Positions 17,188-24,706 of a DNA stretch of 64,000 nucleotides are shown in pieces. Within the stretch, counting starts at the first letter, position 1, and each line of letters opens with the position of its first letter. The position numbers and the translations under genes are program-made. The notes under the pieces were generated by a model. The model was not told the origin of the DNA. It saw nothing but the letters and a program-made list of their open reading frames with translations, and made no database searches. This stretch comes from Gemmatimonadota bacterium (lineage in GTDB: Bacteria > Gemmatimonadota > Gemmatimonadetes > Longimicrobiales > Gaopeijiaceae): the NCBI GenBank assembly GCA_021295815.1, contig JAGWBQ010000010.1, positions 1 to 64,000 of the forward strand, written 5' to 3'.

Positions 17188-18308
17188 TGGCACCGAGGCT
17201 TGAGCGGAGTGCGTTCGCCCCCTGTGGTGGCTCTGATCGGTGGCGACGCCGTCGGCTCGGCTCAGCAGGTAGTCGAGGTCGACCACGACTCCGGGCGCGA
17301 TCGATCACCATTGGGTCCGAATCCGTGGCGTTGGACCGCATCGCGGGATGGATGTATGTTCAAGATGCTGCTGAAGATCCCGACGCTCTCATGGTGTTTT
17401 CGCTGGAGACCGGGGAGCGCGTGCGGACCATTTCCGTTCCTCGGGGTGGCGGCCCAGGGGAGCTCCCGGGAGGCTGGCTCGGCATCACGGCGGTACCGGG
17501 TGAGGGCGTCTTTGTCAAAGGGCACCATAAAGTCCTCGAATTCGATACCGCCGGGCAATTCATCTCCGCTTGGCACCCGAATGCCCCGGGAAGCACGGAT
17601 GTCTGCAATATCGGCGGACAGCCTGGTGTTCCGGTCCATAATGCCGTCTTGCAGCGAACGCCGGCGGGTGATCGAGGAATCGGTCCGCACTTCGTTCCCG
17701 GGAGACTGTCCGATCCGACCGGAGCTGTGTTTGTAGCGGACGTGGACTGTACGCAGGAGGTGGCGTACGTGCTGTCTCCGAATCTGGACGCGCCTTCGCT
17801 GAGGCGGGGTCAGGAGTCGAAGGTTTCAGATTACGAATCTCTGATCTCTCTGGTCGCATATTCGAGTTACCGCGAAACCGATATTCCCATTCCAAGCGAA
17901 TTGTTCGATTCGTCTGGCGGACCGCAAGGTCTATCTCTGGACGACCGTGGCAATCTCGTCCTACATTCTACATCTCGTAGCGTACCAGGCGGAATTGTCA
18001 GGCCAGACGGAGGGTGCTATGCGGTTGTTCGCACCGACGGTTCGGACAGACAGCACCAGTTCATGCGCGTGTACGCCGACAGCGCTCTGGTCTTCCGCCG
18101 GATCACGGACACGCGGGTCGTTGGCGGGAGAGAAACCAACATTATGTACTGGGACGCGGACGGCGTCTCGTTGCACCCGTTCCGCCATGTGAGCGGCGAT
18201 CCCTGTCCGGGCATCCTGCCCTCTTGGGATGAGGAGACCGGACGCGGCGAGGCCGAGTCCGCTCGGACCGACCAGCACGCCGAACCCGGGTCGGGCTGGA
18301 AAAGGTAG
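17187..18308 (+). CDS. 6-bladed beta-propeller protein c with scrambled signal peptide (two compensating frameshifts)
   Basis: The C-terminal ~300 residues (RGGGPGELPGGWLGI, GGCYAVVRTDG, YADSALVFRRITD, LHPFRHVSGDPCPGILPS) are clearly paralogous to the propeller at 50514-51671. The first ~40 residues in this frame are Arg-rich nonsense. The neighbouring frame over about 17217-17295 instead encodes PVVALIGGDAVGSAQQVVEV, matching the paralogue's signal peptide and AFAQQILEIDLGSG start. One extra C in the CCCCC run at ~17218 and one missing base near 17295 would explain this. As written, the protein would be made but not exported. ATG 17187 is coupled to the upstream stop. Confidence 0.7.
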   Translation: MAPRLERSAFAPCGGSDRWRRRRLGSAGSRGRPRLRARSITIGSESVALDRIAGWMYVQDAAEDPDALMVFSLETGERVRTISVPRGGGPGELPGGWLGITAVPGEGVFVKGHHKVLEFDTAGQFISAWHPNAPGSTDVCNIGGQPGVPVHNAVLQRTPAGDRGIGPHFVPGRLSDPTGAVFVADVDCTQEVAYVLSPNLDAPSLRRGQESKVSDYESLISLVAYSSYRETDIPIPSELFDSSGGPQGLSLDDRGNLVLHSTSRSVPGGIVRPDGGCYAVVRTDGSDRQHQFMRVYADSALVFRRITDTRVVGGRETNIMYWDADGVSLHPFRHVSGDPCPGILPSWDEETGRGEAESARTDQHAEPGSGWKR

Positions 18309-18331
18309 GGCAGGCAATCCCGACCCCCCCC

Positions 18332-18364
18332 CCGGTGGTCACGGTACCGCGCCGTGGTCACCGG
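18332..18364 (+). other. conserved 13-bp RNA hairpin, copy 1
   Basis: CCGGTGGTCACGG (18332-18344) can pair over 13 positions with CCGTGGTCACCGG (18352-18364), with two G-U wobbles and a 7-base loop. It begins 24 bases after the propeller c stop, just behind a run of ten C. A second copy at 20340 keeps all pairs despite base changes. There is no U-tract, so it may be a terminator-like or RNA-stabilising structure, not a classical intrinsic terminator. Confidence 0.55.
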
Positions 18365-18387
18365 GGCATGACTGCTACGAGACCCGC

Positions 18388-18530
18388 ACGCCCCCTACAC
18401 CGAACCGCACCAGGTCTCCAGCGGGGTCGATCACGTCTTCGTGAACGGGGTGGCCGTGATCGAGAACGGCGCGCACACCGACGCCATGCCGGGCCGACCG
18501 GTCCGGGGAAGGGGGTGGAGGGGGCGGTAG
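18388..18530 (+). pseudogene. duplicated 3' fragment of the D-aminoacylase-like gene
   Basis: Translates as YTEPHQVSSGVDHVFVNGVA and on to MPGRPVRGRGWRGR and TAG, nearly identical to the last 46 residues of the gene ending at 15283. It has no start and no upstream part. It travels with the promoter cassette as part of the ~370 bp direct repeat, marking the boundary of a duplication. Confidence 0.85.
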
Positions 18531-18753
18531 GCGGTTCGGCGGTCGCTCGCCCGCAGACCGCGGATCACCCGAGCGTACGCCTCCGCATCAGAGCTGCGTC
18601 GCATCATCCCGAAGCGCCTGCACGTGCCCGCCGAGGCGCATCTCCGTGCATGACACACCTCCGAAACCACGGCTCTTGACACCCGGGCGACACCCGCTAT
18701 CTTCCTCGCCTTACGTCGCGATGGCCATCCAGACCTCGCACTGTCACCACCTT
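18388..18753 (+). repeat. direct repeat copy 2
   Basis: Second copy of the 15141-15515 segment (offset 3247). Similarity ends in the leader just after CACCACCTT. Everything between the two copies is unit 1 of the propeller array. Confidence 0.85.
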
Positions 18754-18755
18754 GC
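18655..18755 (+). promoter_or_regulatory. promoter-leader cassette B
   Basis: TTGACA at 18676-18681, 16 bases, TATCTT at 18698-18703, inside the same conserved block as copy A. The leader diverges after ~18753, so the Shine-Dalgarno site and leader peptide of copies A and D are absent; a different small frame follows at 18825. Confidence 0.75.
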
Positions 18756-18824
18756 GAATGGCAGGGGAGCGCCTCCCCCTGGAATTACGCGTTCGCTAAA
18801 TTCCGGTACAACCCAGGAGGATAG

Positions 18825-18932
18825 GTGTCGCGCATGGCGGTTGCGGGATTCGTGATTTCCTTGGTGGCAATCGTTATTTCGGTGATCGAGCTTCGTGCCG
18901 GACGCAGGAAGCGGGAGAAGGGAGAAGGGTAG
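18825..18932 (+). CDS. putative 35-residue single-span membrane microprotein
   Basis: AGGAGG at 18815-18820 precedes GTG at 18825 (spacing 4) and an in-frame ATG at 18834. The frame encodes a 17-residue hydrophobic span (VAGFVISLVAIVISVIEL) followed by the basic tail RAGRRKREKGEG and TAG. This fits a one-pass inner-membrane microprotein, positive side in the cytoplasm. The stop is one base before a GTG that could start the next propeller, giving tight coupling. Too short for certainty and no homologue is known to me. Confidence 0.45.
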   Translation: MSRMAVAGFVISLVAIVISVIELRAGRRKREKGEG

Positions 18933-18933
18933 G

Positions 18934-20198
18934 GTGGTCCTACTTTGTTGGACAGTCCGAGGGCAAAGTCAAGGTGGATGCCGACTGGGGTTGAGAGCCC
19001 TCGGGGACCTGTGCAGAGCCGCCATTTCGGTGGCGGTTGTCTTGTTTCTGGGTACCGTGCCTTGTGCCAGCCAGCACACCGGGCCGACCCGGGCGATCGA
19101 CACTCAATTCACCGAGGTGTTCTGGATCGGTGACGAGGAATCGGAGCGGCAGTTCGGGGACGTTGCAGCGATGGAGTTCACCCCGGACGGCCGCCACCTT
19201 GTCGTGCTCGATAGGCTGGAATTCAGAGTTGTCGTGTACGACATGGAAGGTGCCGAGGTCGCGTCGTGGGGGCGTCAGGGCGATGGCCCCGGGGAGTTTA
19301 GACGCCCCCCTCGGGAGCTGGCCGTCTCCAGGGAAGGATTGATTGCGATCGGCTACTCGGGAAGCGCGGAGCTGTTCGACATCCATGGGAAACCGATCGA
19401 TACCCGTTCGTTCCGCGGACGCGGCGTTATCGGGATGTTCTTCGATGACCGAGAGCGGCTGCTGGTCGAGGCCGTTTCCCTGCGAGCCGTTTCTCTGGGA
19501 GAGGAACCGCCGTTGCAACTGATCCGTCTCGACGACGACGAGGTGCTATGGACGTCGAGACCCGTGCTCCACAAGCCGGGTGGGGTAAGGGTGCATCTTT
19601 ACGGTGCCGTCCCGATGATCGATCCCATTGGAGACAACCGCGTCGTGGTGGGACACACCGACCGCTACGATTTTGCCATCCTCGATGCCGGTACCGGACA
19701 GGAGGTGGGCAGGATCCGTCGGGAAGTGCCAGTCCGCGCTGTGACCGCAAACCACAGGAGGGCACGTATGGATCTCTATACCCATTTCAACGAAGTGACG
19801 TTCGCAGAATCCTTCCCCGTTGCTACCAGAGTGTTCGCTGGTCCTTCCGGTAGGTTGCTGTGGGTACGACGCGACATGGGGTGGGTGACGAGCTTGCTCC
19901 TCCGGTCGAGAGCATGATCGAGAGCCGGGAAAACCCGATCTGGCGACTTTACGACCTGTTCCGGTCGGACGGCGGCAATTACTATGGCACAGTGGAGGTT
20001 CCCGAGGGCTTCCTGCTCTTGGCGACAACTCCGGGATTCGTGGCGGGCGTTCACCGGGACGAATGGGGCCGCGAGTCCGTGCGCGTGTTTAGGGTCCGGG
20101 TTTCGATGGACGCTCCGCATCCCCGGGAGCCGATCGACGTGTCGACATCGCGATCGCGACCCGCAGCGACTGCACCGGCCGCGGTATCCCGACGTTGA
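18934..20198 (+). pseudogene. 6-bladed beta-propeller protein d, frameshifted in a poly-G run
   Basis: Very similar along its length to the intact propeller e at 21216-22382: RAAISVAVVLFLGTVPCASQ signal peptide, FTEVFWIGDEESERQFGDVA, RQGDGPGEFRRP, LDAGTGQEVGRI. Near 19877 this copy reads GGGGTGGG where e reads GGGGGTGGG; the missing G shifts the frame and ends the protein at 19917 (MGWVTSLLLRSRA). The remaining 105 residues (GDELAPPVESMIESRENP through SRPAATAPAAVSRR) continue in the next frame to 20198. GTG 18934 is chosen for its position behind GGAGAAGGG and the microprotein stop. Either decayed, phase-variable or a sequencing error. Confidence 0.8.
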
Positions 20199-20200
20199 CC

Positions 20201-20240
20201 ATGCCCCATCCTCGTGAAATCGATGCCGGCCGTCGCGTTG
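20201..20240 (+). pseudogene. remnant of the 5' end of a propeller f-like gene
   Basis: TTGACCATGCCCCATC and then GTGAAATCGATGCC follow the stop of propeller d, matching the TTGACCATGCCCATCATGAA junction between propellers e and f at 22380. The similarity fades within about 40 bases, so a second propeller gene once followed d and has been deleted. Confidence 0.45.
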
Positions 20241-20339
20241 GCTCCAATCGATGGCAATGCCGTCGGTCCTCTGCGGACAAGCAACACACTAAACCAGGTC
20301 GGGCAGGCTAGGCAGGACGGGGCCTCCGATAGACCCACC

Positions 20340-20373
20340 CCGGTGGTCATGGCTCACCCGCCGTGGTCACCGG
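20340..20373 (+). other. conserved 13-bp RNA hairpin, copy 2
   Basis: CCGGTGGTCATGG (20340-20352) pairs with CCGTGGTCACCGG (20361-20373) over 13 positions using G-U wobbles, with an 8-base loop. The C-to-T change relative to copy 1 keeps pairing (C-G becomes U-G). Flanking GGTCACCGGGGCA is also shared. It lies in the 450-base spacer between propeller d and the small secreted protein. Confidence 0.5.
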
Positions 20374-20469
20374 GGCACGGCTGCCGTGGTTCGGCTGGGC
20401 GAGGGACGGCCTACGCTGCCCCTCGCCTTCGATCCCGGTGCGCGGCCCCTGACCGAGACACATCCCTGT

Positions 20470-20600
20470 GCATGACACACGTCCGAAACGACGGCCCTTG
20501 ACACCCGGGCGACACCCGCTACCTTCGTCGCCTTACGTCGCGATGGTCATCCCGACCTCGCACTGTCACCACCTTTTACTTGGGCCTATGCCCCGGAGCA
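20470..20600 (+). promoter_or_regulatory. promoter-leader cassette C
   Basis: TTGACA at 20498-20503, 16 bases, TACCTT at 20520-20525, with the shared upstream block CATGACACACGTCCGAAAC. The leader retains TACTTGGGCC and CCGGAG, as in copy D, but the leader ATG has become ATC (ACATCCAGTTCTTG) and the poly-C tract is deleted. Confidence 0.75.
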
Positions 20601-20649
20601 AACATCCAGTTCTTGAGCCGGCTGGCTCATCCGGCCGATCCTGCTCGCC

Positions 20650-21219
20650 GTGGTCGCCCTCCTCCCGCTCATCGGCGCTCCCGCCGATGCCTCCTCCGCG
20701 ACCGTGCAGGACTTCCCGGCTACCGCAGCCGAGGTGGCCGGTCCTCCGCTCCCTGTCGGAGAAACCGTTCCACCGGTGTCTGATGCGATACCGGACCTCG
20801 CGACCGACGAGATGTCTTCAGTTCGCGGAACTTCGGTGGCCGTCGCGGATCATGCCGACGTAGCGCGTAGTTCTGGAGTGGTCCATCTTGGGCCGATGGC
20901 CGCCCGCAGGCTCCGTGGTTACCCGTTTGACGATGTGGTCGCCTTGGCGTCGGGTTGTGCGGCGCCGGACGCGGGTACCGGAAATACGGACCTGGGGTGG
21001 GCACCGTTACCCGGCGGTACTGCTGAGGCCTACGCTATGGACGCCGATCCATGTGACAAAGTCGAGGAAGCTATGATGGCCGCATGCATCGAGGCGGGCT
21101 TCATGCTTGGTGAATGGCAAGGCGGCAGAGCGACCGAAGAGGAATGGAAAAAGGCCAAGGCCCTGTGCGACGACCAATGGGATGTGTGGATGATACACTG
21201 TGAACTTTCACTCAATTGA
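20650..21219 (+). CDS. small secreted protein, conserved N-half and variable Cys-rich C-half (unit 3)
   Basis: 189 residues from GTG 20650; the reading frame reaches back through CTG 20641 (LLAVVALLPLIGAPADASSA), but the ancestral ATG is lost. Signal peptide ends near APADA. The next ~50 residues (VQDFPATAAEV, PPLPVGETVPPVSDA, VRGTSVAVAD) match the unit 4 protein at 51671-52270. The remainder is unrelated to it, helical and rich in Cys (SGCAAP, DADPCDKVEEAMMAACIEAG, KALCDDQWDVWMIHCELSLN). No enzyme motif. Translation start is doubtful because no ribosome site is visible. It is followed at once by propeller e. Confidence 0.6.
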   Translation: MVALLPLIGAPADASSATVQDFPATAAEVAGPPLPVGETVPPVSDAIPDLATDEMSSVRGTSVAVADHADVARSSGVVHLGPMAARRLRGYPFDDVVALASGCAAPDAGTGNTDLGWAPLPGGTAEAYAMDADPCDKVEEAMMAACIEAGFMLGEWQGGRATEEEWKKAKALCDDQWDVWMIHCELSLN

Positions 21220-22382
21220 TGGAAATGTTGTGCAGAGCCGCCATCTCGGCGGCGGTTGTCGTGTTTCTGGGTACCGTGCCTTGTGCTGGCCAGCACACCG
21301 GGTCGGCCCGGGCGATCGACGCTCAATTCACCGAGGTGTTTTGGATCGGTGACGAGGAATCGGAGCGGCAGTTCGGGGATGTTACCGCTATGGAGTTCAG
21401 CCCGGACGGCCGCCACCTTGTCGTGCTCGATAGGCTGGCATTCGGAATTGTCGTGTACGACATGGAGGGTGCCGAGGTCGCGTCGTGGGGACGTGAGGGC
21501 GATGGCCCCGGGGAGTTTAGAAACCGGCCTTTGCACCTGGCCGTCTCCGAAGAAGGAATGATTGCGGCCGGCACCGGCCGAAGCGCGGAGTTGTTCGACA
21601 TCAGCGGGGAACCGATCGAGACCCGTTCATTCCGTGGGCACACCGCTTTCGGGATGTCCTTCGACGACCGGGGGCGGCTGCTGGTCGAGGCCGTTTCCTG
21701 GCGAGAGACAGCGCCCGTCCAACTGATCCGCCTCGACGACGACGAGGTGCTTTGGACATCTAAACCCCTGATTCCCGCGCTGTCACCCGTGGTATACAGT
21801 GTCGGCCCCGTGATTGATCCTATCGGGAGCAACCGGATCGCGGTGGGAAACACCGACCGCTACGACTTTGCCATCCTCGATGCCGGTACCGGCCATGAGG
21901 TGGGCCGGATCGGTCGGAACGTACCGATCCGCGCTGTGACCGCAGACCACAGGAGGCGACTTAGCGATCGTCTCAGCAACTCCACCGAAGTGACTTTCGC
22001 TGACACCTTCCCCGTCGCCACAGAGGTGTTCGCCGGTCCTTCCGGTAGAATGCTGTGGGTACGGCGCGGCATGGGGGTGGGTGACGAGCTTGCTCCTCCG
22101 GTCGAGAGAATGGAAGACGCGATCTGGCGGCTTTACGACCTGTTCCGGTCGGACGGCGGCAACTACTATGGCACAGTGGAGGTTCCCGAGGACTTCCTGC
22201 TCTTGGCGACAACTCCTGGTCTCGTGGCGGGCGTTCACCGGGACGAACTGGCCCGTGAGTCCGTGCGCGTGTTTAGCGTCCGGGTTTCGATGGACGCTCC
22301 ACATCCCTGGGAGCCGATCGACGTTTCGACATCGCAATCGCGACCCGCAGCGGCTGCACCGGCCGCGGTATCCCGACGTTGA
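21216..22382 (+). CDS. secreted 6-bladed beta-propeller protein e
   Basis: 388 residues. It overlaps the stop of the small secreted protein by four bases at a TTGATG start region. Signal peptide RAAISAAVVVFLGTVPCAGQ, then blades with MEFSPDGRHLVVLDRLAFGI and the family signature REGDGPGEFRN at ~95-105, and later ASWGREG, FDISGEPIETRSFRGH, RYDFAILDAGTGHEVGRIGR. It is the intact homologue of the frameshifted propeller d, identical at most positions. Exported and presumably surface or periplasmic; ligand unknown. The Pro-Ala-rich C-terminus (RPAAAAPAAVSRR) is followed by the propeller f start within two bases. Confidence 0.75.
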   Translation: MMEMLCRAAISAAVVVFLGTVPCAGQHTGSARAIDAQFTEVFWIGDEESERQFGDVTAMEFSPDGRHLVVLDRLAFGIVVYDMEGAEVASWGREGDGPGEFRNRPLHLAVSEEGMIAAGTGRSAELFDISGEPIETRSFRGHTAFGMSFDDRGRLLVEAVSWRETAPVQLIRLDDDEVLWTSKPLIPALSPVVYSVGPVIDPIGSNRIAVGNTDRYDFAILDAGTGHEVGRIGRNVPIRAVTADHRRRLSDRLSNSTEVTFADTFPVATEVFAGPSGRMLWVRRGMGVGDELAPPVERMEDAIWRLYDLFRSDGGNYYGTVEVPEDFLLLATTPGLVAGVHRDELARESVRVFSVRVSMDAPHPWEPIDVSTSQSRPAAAAPAAVSRR

Positions 22383-22384
22383 CC

Positions 22385-23614
22385 ATGCCCATCATGAAAT
22401 CCGTGATTGCCGCAGCGTGCTTGACGCTTCTGGCGCCTTCCTTGATCAGGGCCGCGGTCGGAGAGCACGGCCTCATTCCACAAGCGCTCTCGGTCGACAC
22501 GACCGGGTCACATACCGTTGTGGTGACCGAACCCCTGCAACCGGACGCCGACGCTACCACTTGGCGCTTGGTCGAAGAGCTCAAGCTGGGTAACGTCGCG
22601 GGTGACGGACCGGACGGTTTCGGAGACCTCCGAGACCTTGCTGTAGACGGGATCGGGCGAATCTACCTGTTAGATGTAGCTGCGGAGGAAGTCCGAGTCT
22701 TCGGCCGGGATGGCGCCTACCTGGGGAGCATGGCTCGTGATGGTGACGGACCGGGCGAGTTCAGGTACCAGCGTTTCTCCGAACCGCGAATCACGTGGCG
22801 AACACCCGACCAGTTGTGGATCGGCGACGGCCAGCGGCATGTGGTGTTGGACACTCTCGGGCAAGAGTTGGCCCGATCCGCAAGCTGGCGTGGCTTTTTT
22901 TTGCCTGGCGAGTTCCCGACCTCAAGCAAGGTGATCGCCTCCGGAACCGACGGTTCCCTGTTCTCAGTCGTCGATGTGATCGCGATTCAGGGCCCTGACC
23001 AGGCCGTTGTTCCTTTACACACCTATGTCGTCCATTCGCCGGTCACCGCAGACCACGAGGTGCTCCCCGGTGACACCCTTGCGATAGAGACAAGGAACAC
23101 GGAGATGGGCGGAGGAGCGGAACCGCTTCAGGGTCGCGGTGGCAGCACGACTACACTTCAACGAATGCAGCCCCCGGAAGATCCACGGTTCGTGTGGACG
23201 GTCGAACGCCACGGAACGCTGTGGCTGGCGCACCGCTCGCGGTATCGCTTCGACAAACTGACGTTCGTGGGAGATACGGTCCTCACCGTGAAAATGGGGG
23301 AGATCCCGCCTCTGCCGAGTGCCGGGTCCGATTTCGCACCGGTTGTCGCGTCTCTCGCATCTTCACCGGAAGGGTGGCTATGGGTGGAGCGGCAGCATTC
23401 CACAACTGAAGAATCGACATGGGATGTGTTGGACAACTGTGGACGATACCGTGCGACGGTGACCGCCCCCGTTGGCCTGAGTAGGCCGGAGGTCGGTCAT
23501 GGAGGCGCGCTGTACGGAATCTCTTCCGACGAGCTGGGTGTCGATTTCGTCTACCGTTTTCGCCTTCAGGAGGAGGGCGGTGCGCAAGTTGCGCGAGAGA
23601 CCTGTCCTTTCTGA
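22385..23614 (+). CDS. secreted 6-bladed beta-propeller protein f
   Basis: 409 residues from ATG 22385 (a second ATG lies at 22394). Signal peptide MKSVIAAACLTLLAPSLIRA, then LRDLAVDGIGRIYLLDVAAEEVRVFG and the signature RDGDGPGEFRYQ. The C-terminal blades contain LDNCGRYRATVTAPVGL and ARETCPF, giving two cysteines. It is more distant from e than d is. Start is two bases after the stop of e, so it is translated from the same message, driven by cassette C. Function unknown. Confidence 0.75.
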   Translation: MPIMKSVIAAACLTLLAPSLIRAAVGEHGLIPQALSVDTTGSHTVVVTEPLQPDADATTWRLVEELKLGNVAGDGPDGFGDLRDLAVDGIGRIYLLDVAAEEVRVFGRDGAYLGSMARDGDGPGEFRYQRFSEPRITWRTPDQLWIGDGQRHVVLDTLGQELARSASWRGFFLPGEFPTSSKVIASGTDGSLFSVVDVIAIQGPDQAVVPLHTYVVHSPVTADHEVLPGDTLAIETRNTEMGGGAEPLQGRGGSTTTLQRMQPPEDPRFVWTVERHGTLWLAHRSRYRFDKLTFVGDTVLTVKMGEIPPLPSAGSDFAPVVASLASSPEGWLWVERQHSTTEESTWDVLDNCGRYRATVTAPVGLSRPEVGHGGALYGISSDELGVDFVYRFRLQEEGGAQVARETCPF

Positions 23615-23932
23615 CTGCCGGGGGATGCTGCCTGCGGTGCTATACCGCCGGGACGATTAACGGGGTTCGGGGCGAGTTCTCGTCGCCGCCTTCGTAAGCG
23701 GAGGCGTGGCGCGGGCTCGTCGCGAGGTGACCGAGGGGATCCCCGCGAGGAGGGCTCGCCCCGAGCTCTTGGTCCGGGTGCTTTTTGGGCAAGGTGGTCG
23801 GCCAGGTCTCTTCCGCTAACTTAAGGGGCTCTCCGGCGGCCAAGCTGCGGGCGGTCCGCTCGACGAGACGGGCCGTGCTTCAGGCGGATTCCGGGCCGGG
23901 GAGGTCTTCCCCCACAACAACAGGTTTACCGA
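23615..23932. other. intergenic stretch with nothing recognisable
   Basis: 318 bases between propeller f and the sulfocyanin gene. It contains the palindrome GGGGATCCCC near 23740 and some short GC-rich inverted pairs, but no open frame with coding character, no convincing promoter and no match to the propeller-array cassettes. Likely holds the sulfocyanin promoter. Confidence 0.4.
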
Positions 23933-24556
23933 ATGTCCTTTCCTTTCCGTCCTGCCGCCCCGACCGCTCTTCTGGCCTTTCTGTTCGCCGGTTGCGGCGG
24001 GAGCGACGAACCCGGAACCGACGCCGAAGGTCCCGAACCCGAGGCTGTCGAAACCCAAGTCGAGGAAGCTCCCGCTTCCAACGCACCGACCCCTCCGTCG
24101 GGCGAGCTGACCACGCCCGAATGGTTCACCGTGGATCACGACGCTCGCTCTGTTTCCATGACGCTCACCGCCGGCACCACCAACGCCAACAACTCCTGGA
24201 ACTACATGGGCACGCTCAACGGCGAGCTCTCGGTGACGGTTCCCGTCGGCTACCAGGTCTCGATCGAACTTGTCAACAACGACGCCGTGATGGCTCACAG
24301 CGTGGGCGTCTCGGAGGGCGACGGCACGTTCGGCGCGGTGGTCGAGGCCGTCGCGGCCTTCGAGGGCGCGATGACCGCCAATCCGACTTCCATGATCGAC
24401 GGCACCATGCCCGGCCAGTCGGACACCTTCACCTTCACGGCCGACACCGCCGGCACCTACCAGCTCGTCTGCTACGTCGCCGGCCACGCCATAACCGGCA
24501 TGTGGGCCTGGTTCATCGTCTCGGAGGACGGATCGGCGGGTGTGATCGGAGCGTAG
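23933..24556 (+). CDS. sulfocyanin-like blue copper lipoprotein
   Basis: 207 residues. Lipobox LFAGC with Cys21, an acidic Pro/Glu linker to ~60, then a cupredoxin domain. Type 1 copper ligands are all present: His122 in AHSVG, Cys180 and His185 in LVCYVAGH, and Met190 in ITGMW. WFTVD and NNSWNYMGTLNGELSVTVP match the sulfocyanin type. Such proteins carry single electrons, outside the cytoplasm, between a quinol oxidoreductase and a terminal oxidase. The alternative complex III operon 7 kb away is a plausible partner, but they are not co-transcribed. Confidence 0.88.
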   Translation: MSFPFRPAAPTALLAFLFAGCGGSDEPGTDAEGPEPEAVETQVEEAPASNAPTPPSGELTTPEWFTVDHDARSVSMTLTAGTTNANNSWNYMGTLNGELSVTVPVGYQVSIELVNNDAVMAHSVGVSEGDGTFGAVVEAVAAFEGAMTANPTSMIDGTMPGQSDTFTFTADTAGTYQLVCYVAGHAITGMWAWFIVSEDGSAGVIGA

Positions 24557-24706
24557 TCGAGCGACGCCGCATCCGCTGCCGGGACGCTGCGCTCGGTGTT
24601 GCCATTCAGGCGAAGAGCAGCGCTATTCGTCCCTCATCACGCCTTGCCGGTGCGCCGCATCGCCGCGCTCGGCGCTCGTGCGAGTTTCGCCAGGGACTGC
24701 TGGCGG

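Noticed and set aside
20588-20863. Frame starting ATGCCCCGGAGC that overlaps the unit 3 secreted protein
   Set aside because: It has no signal peptide, and the overlapping frame matches the unit 4 protein residue by residue, so that one is the real gene.
23700-23760. GGGGATCCCC palindrome and nearby GC-rich inverted pairs before the sulfocyanin gene
   Set aside because: Short, common in such GC-rich DNA, and no second copy or associated promoter seen.
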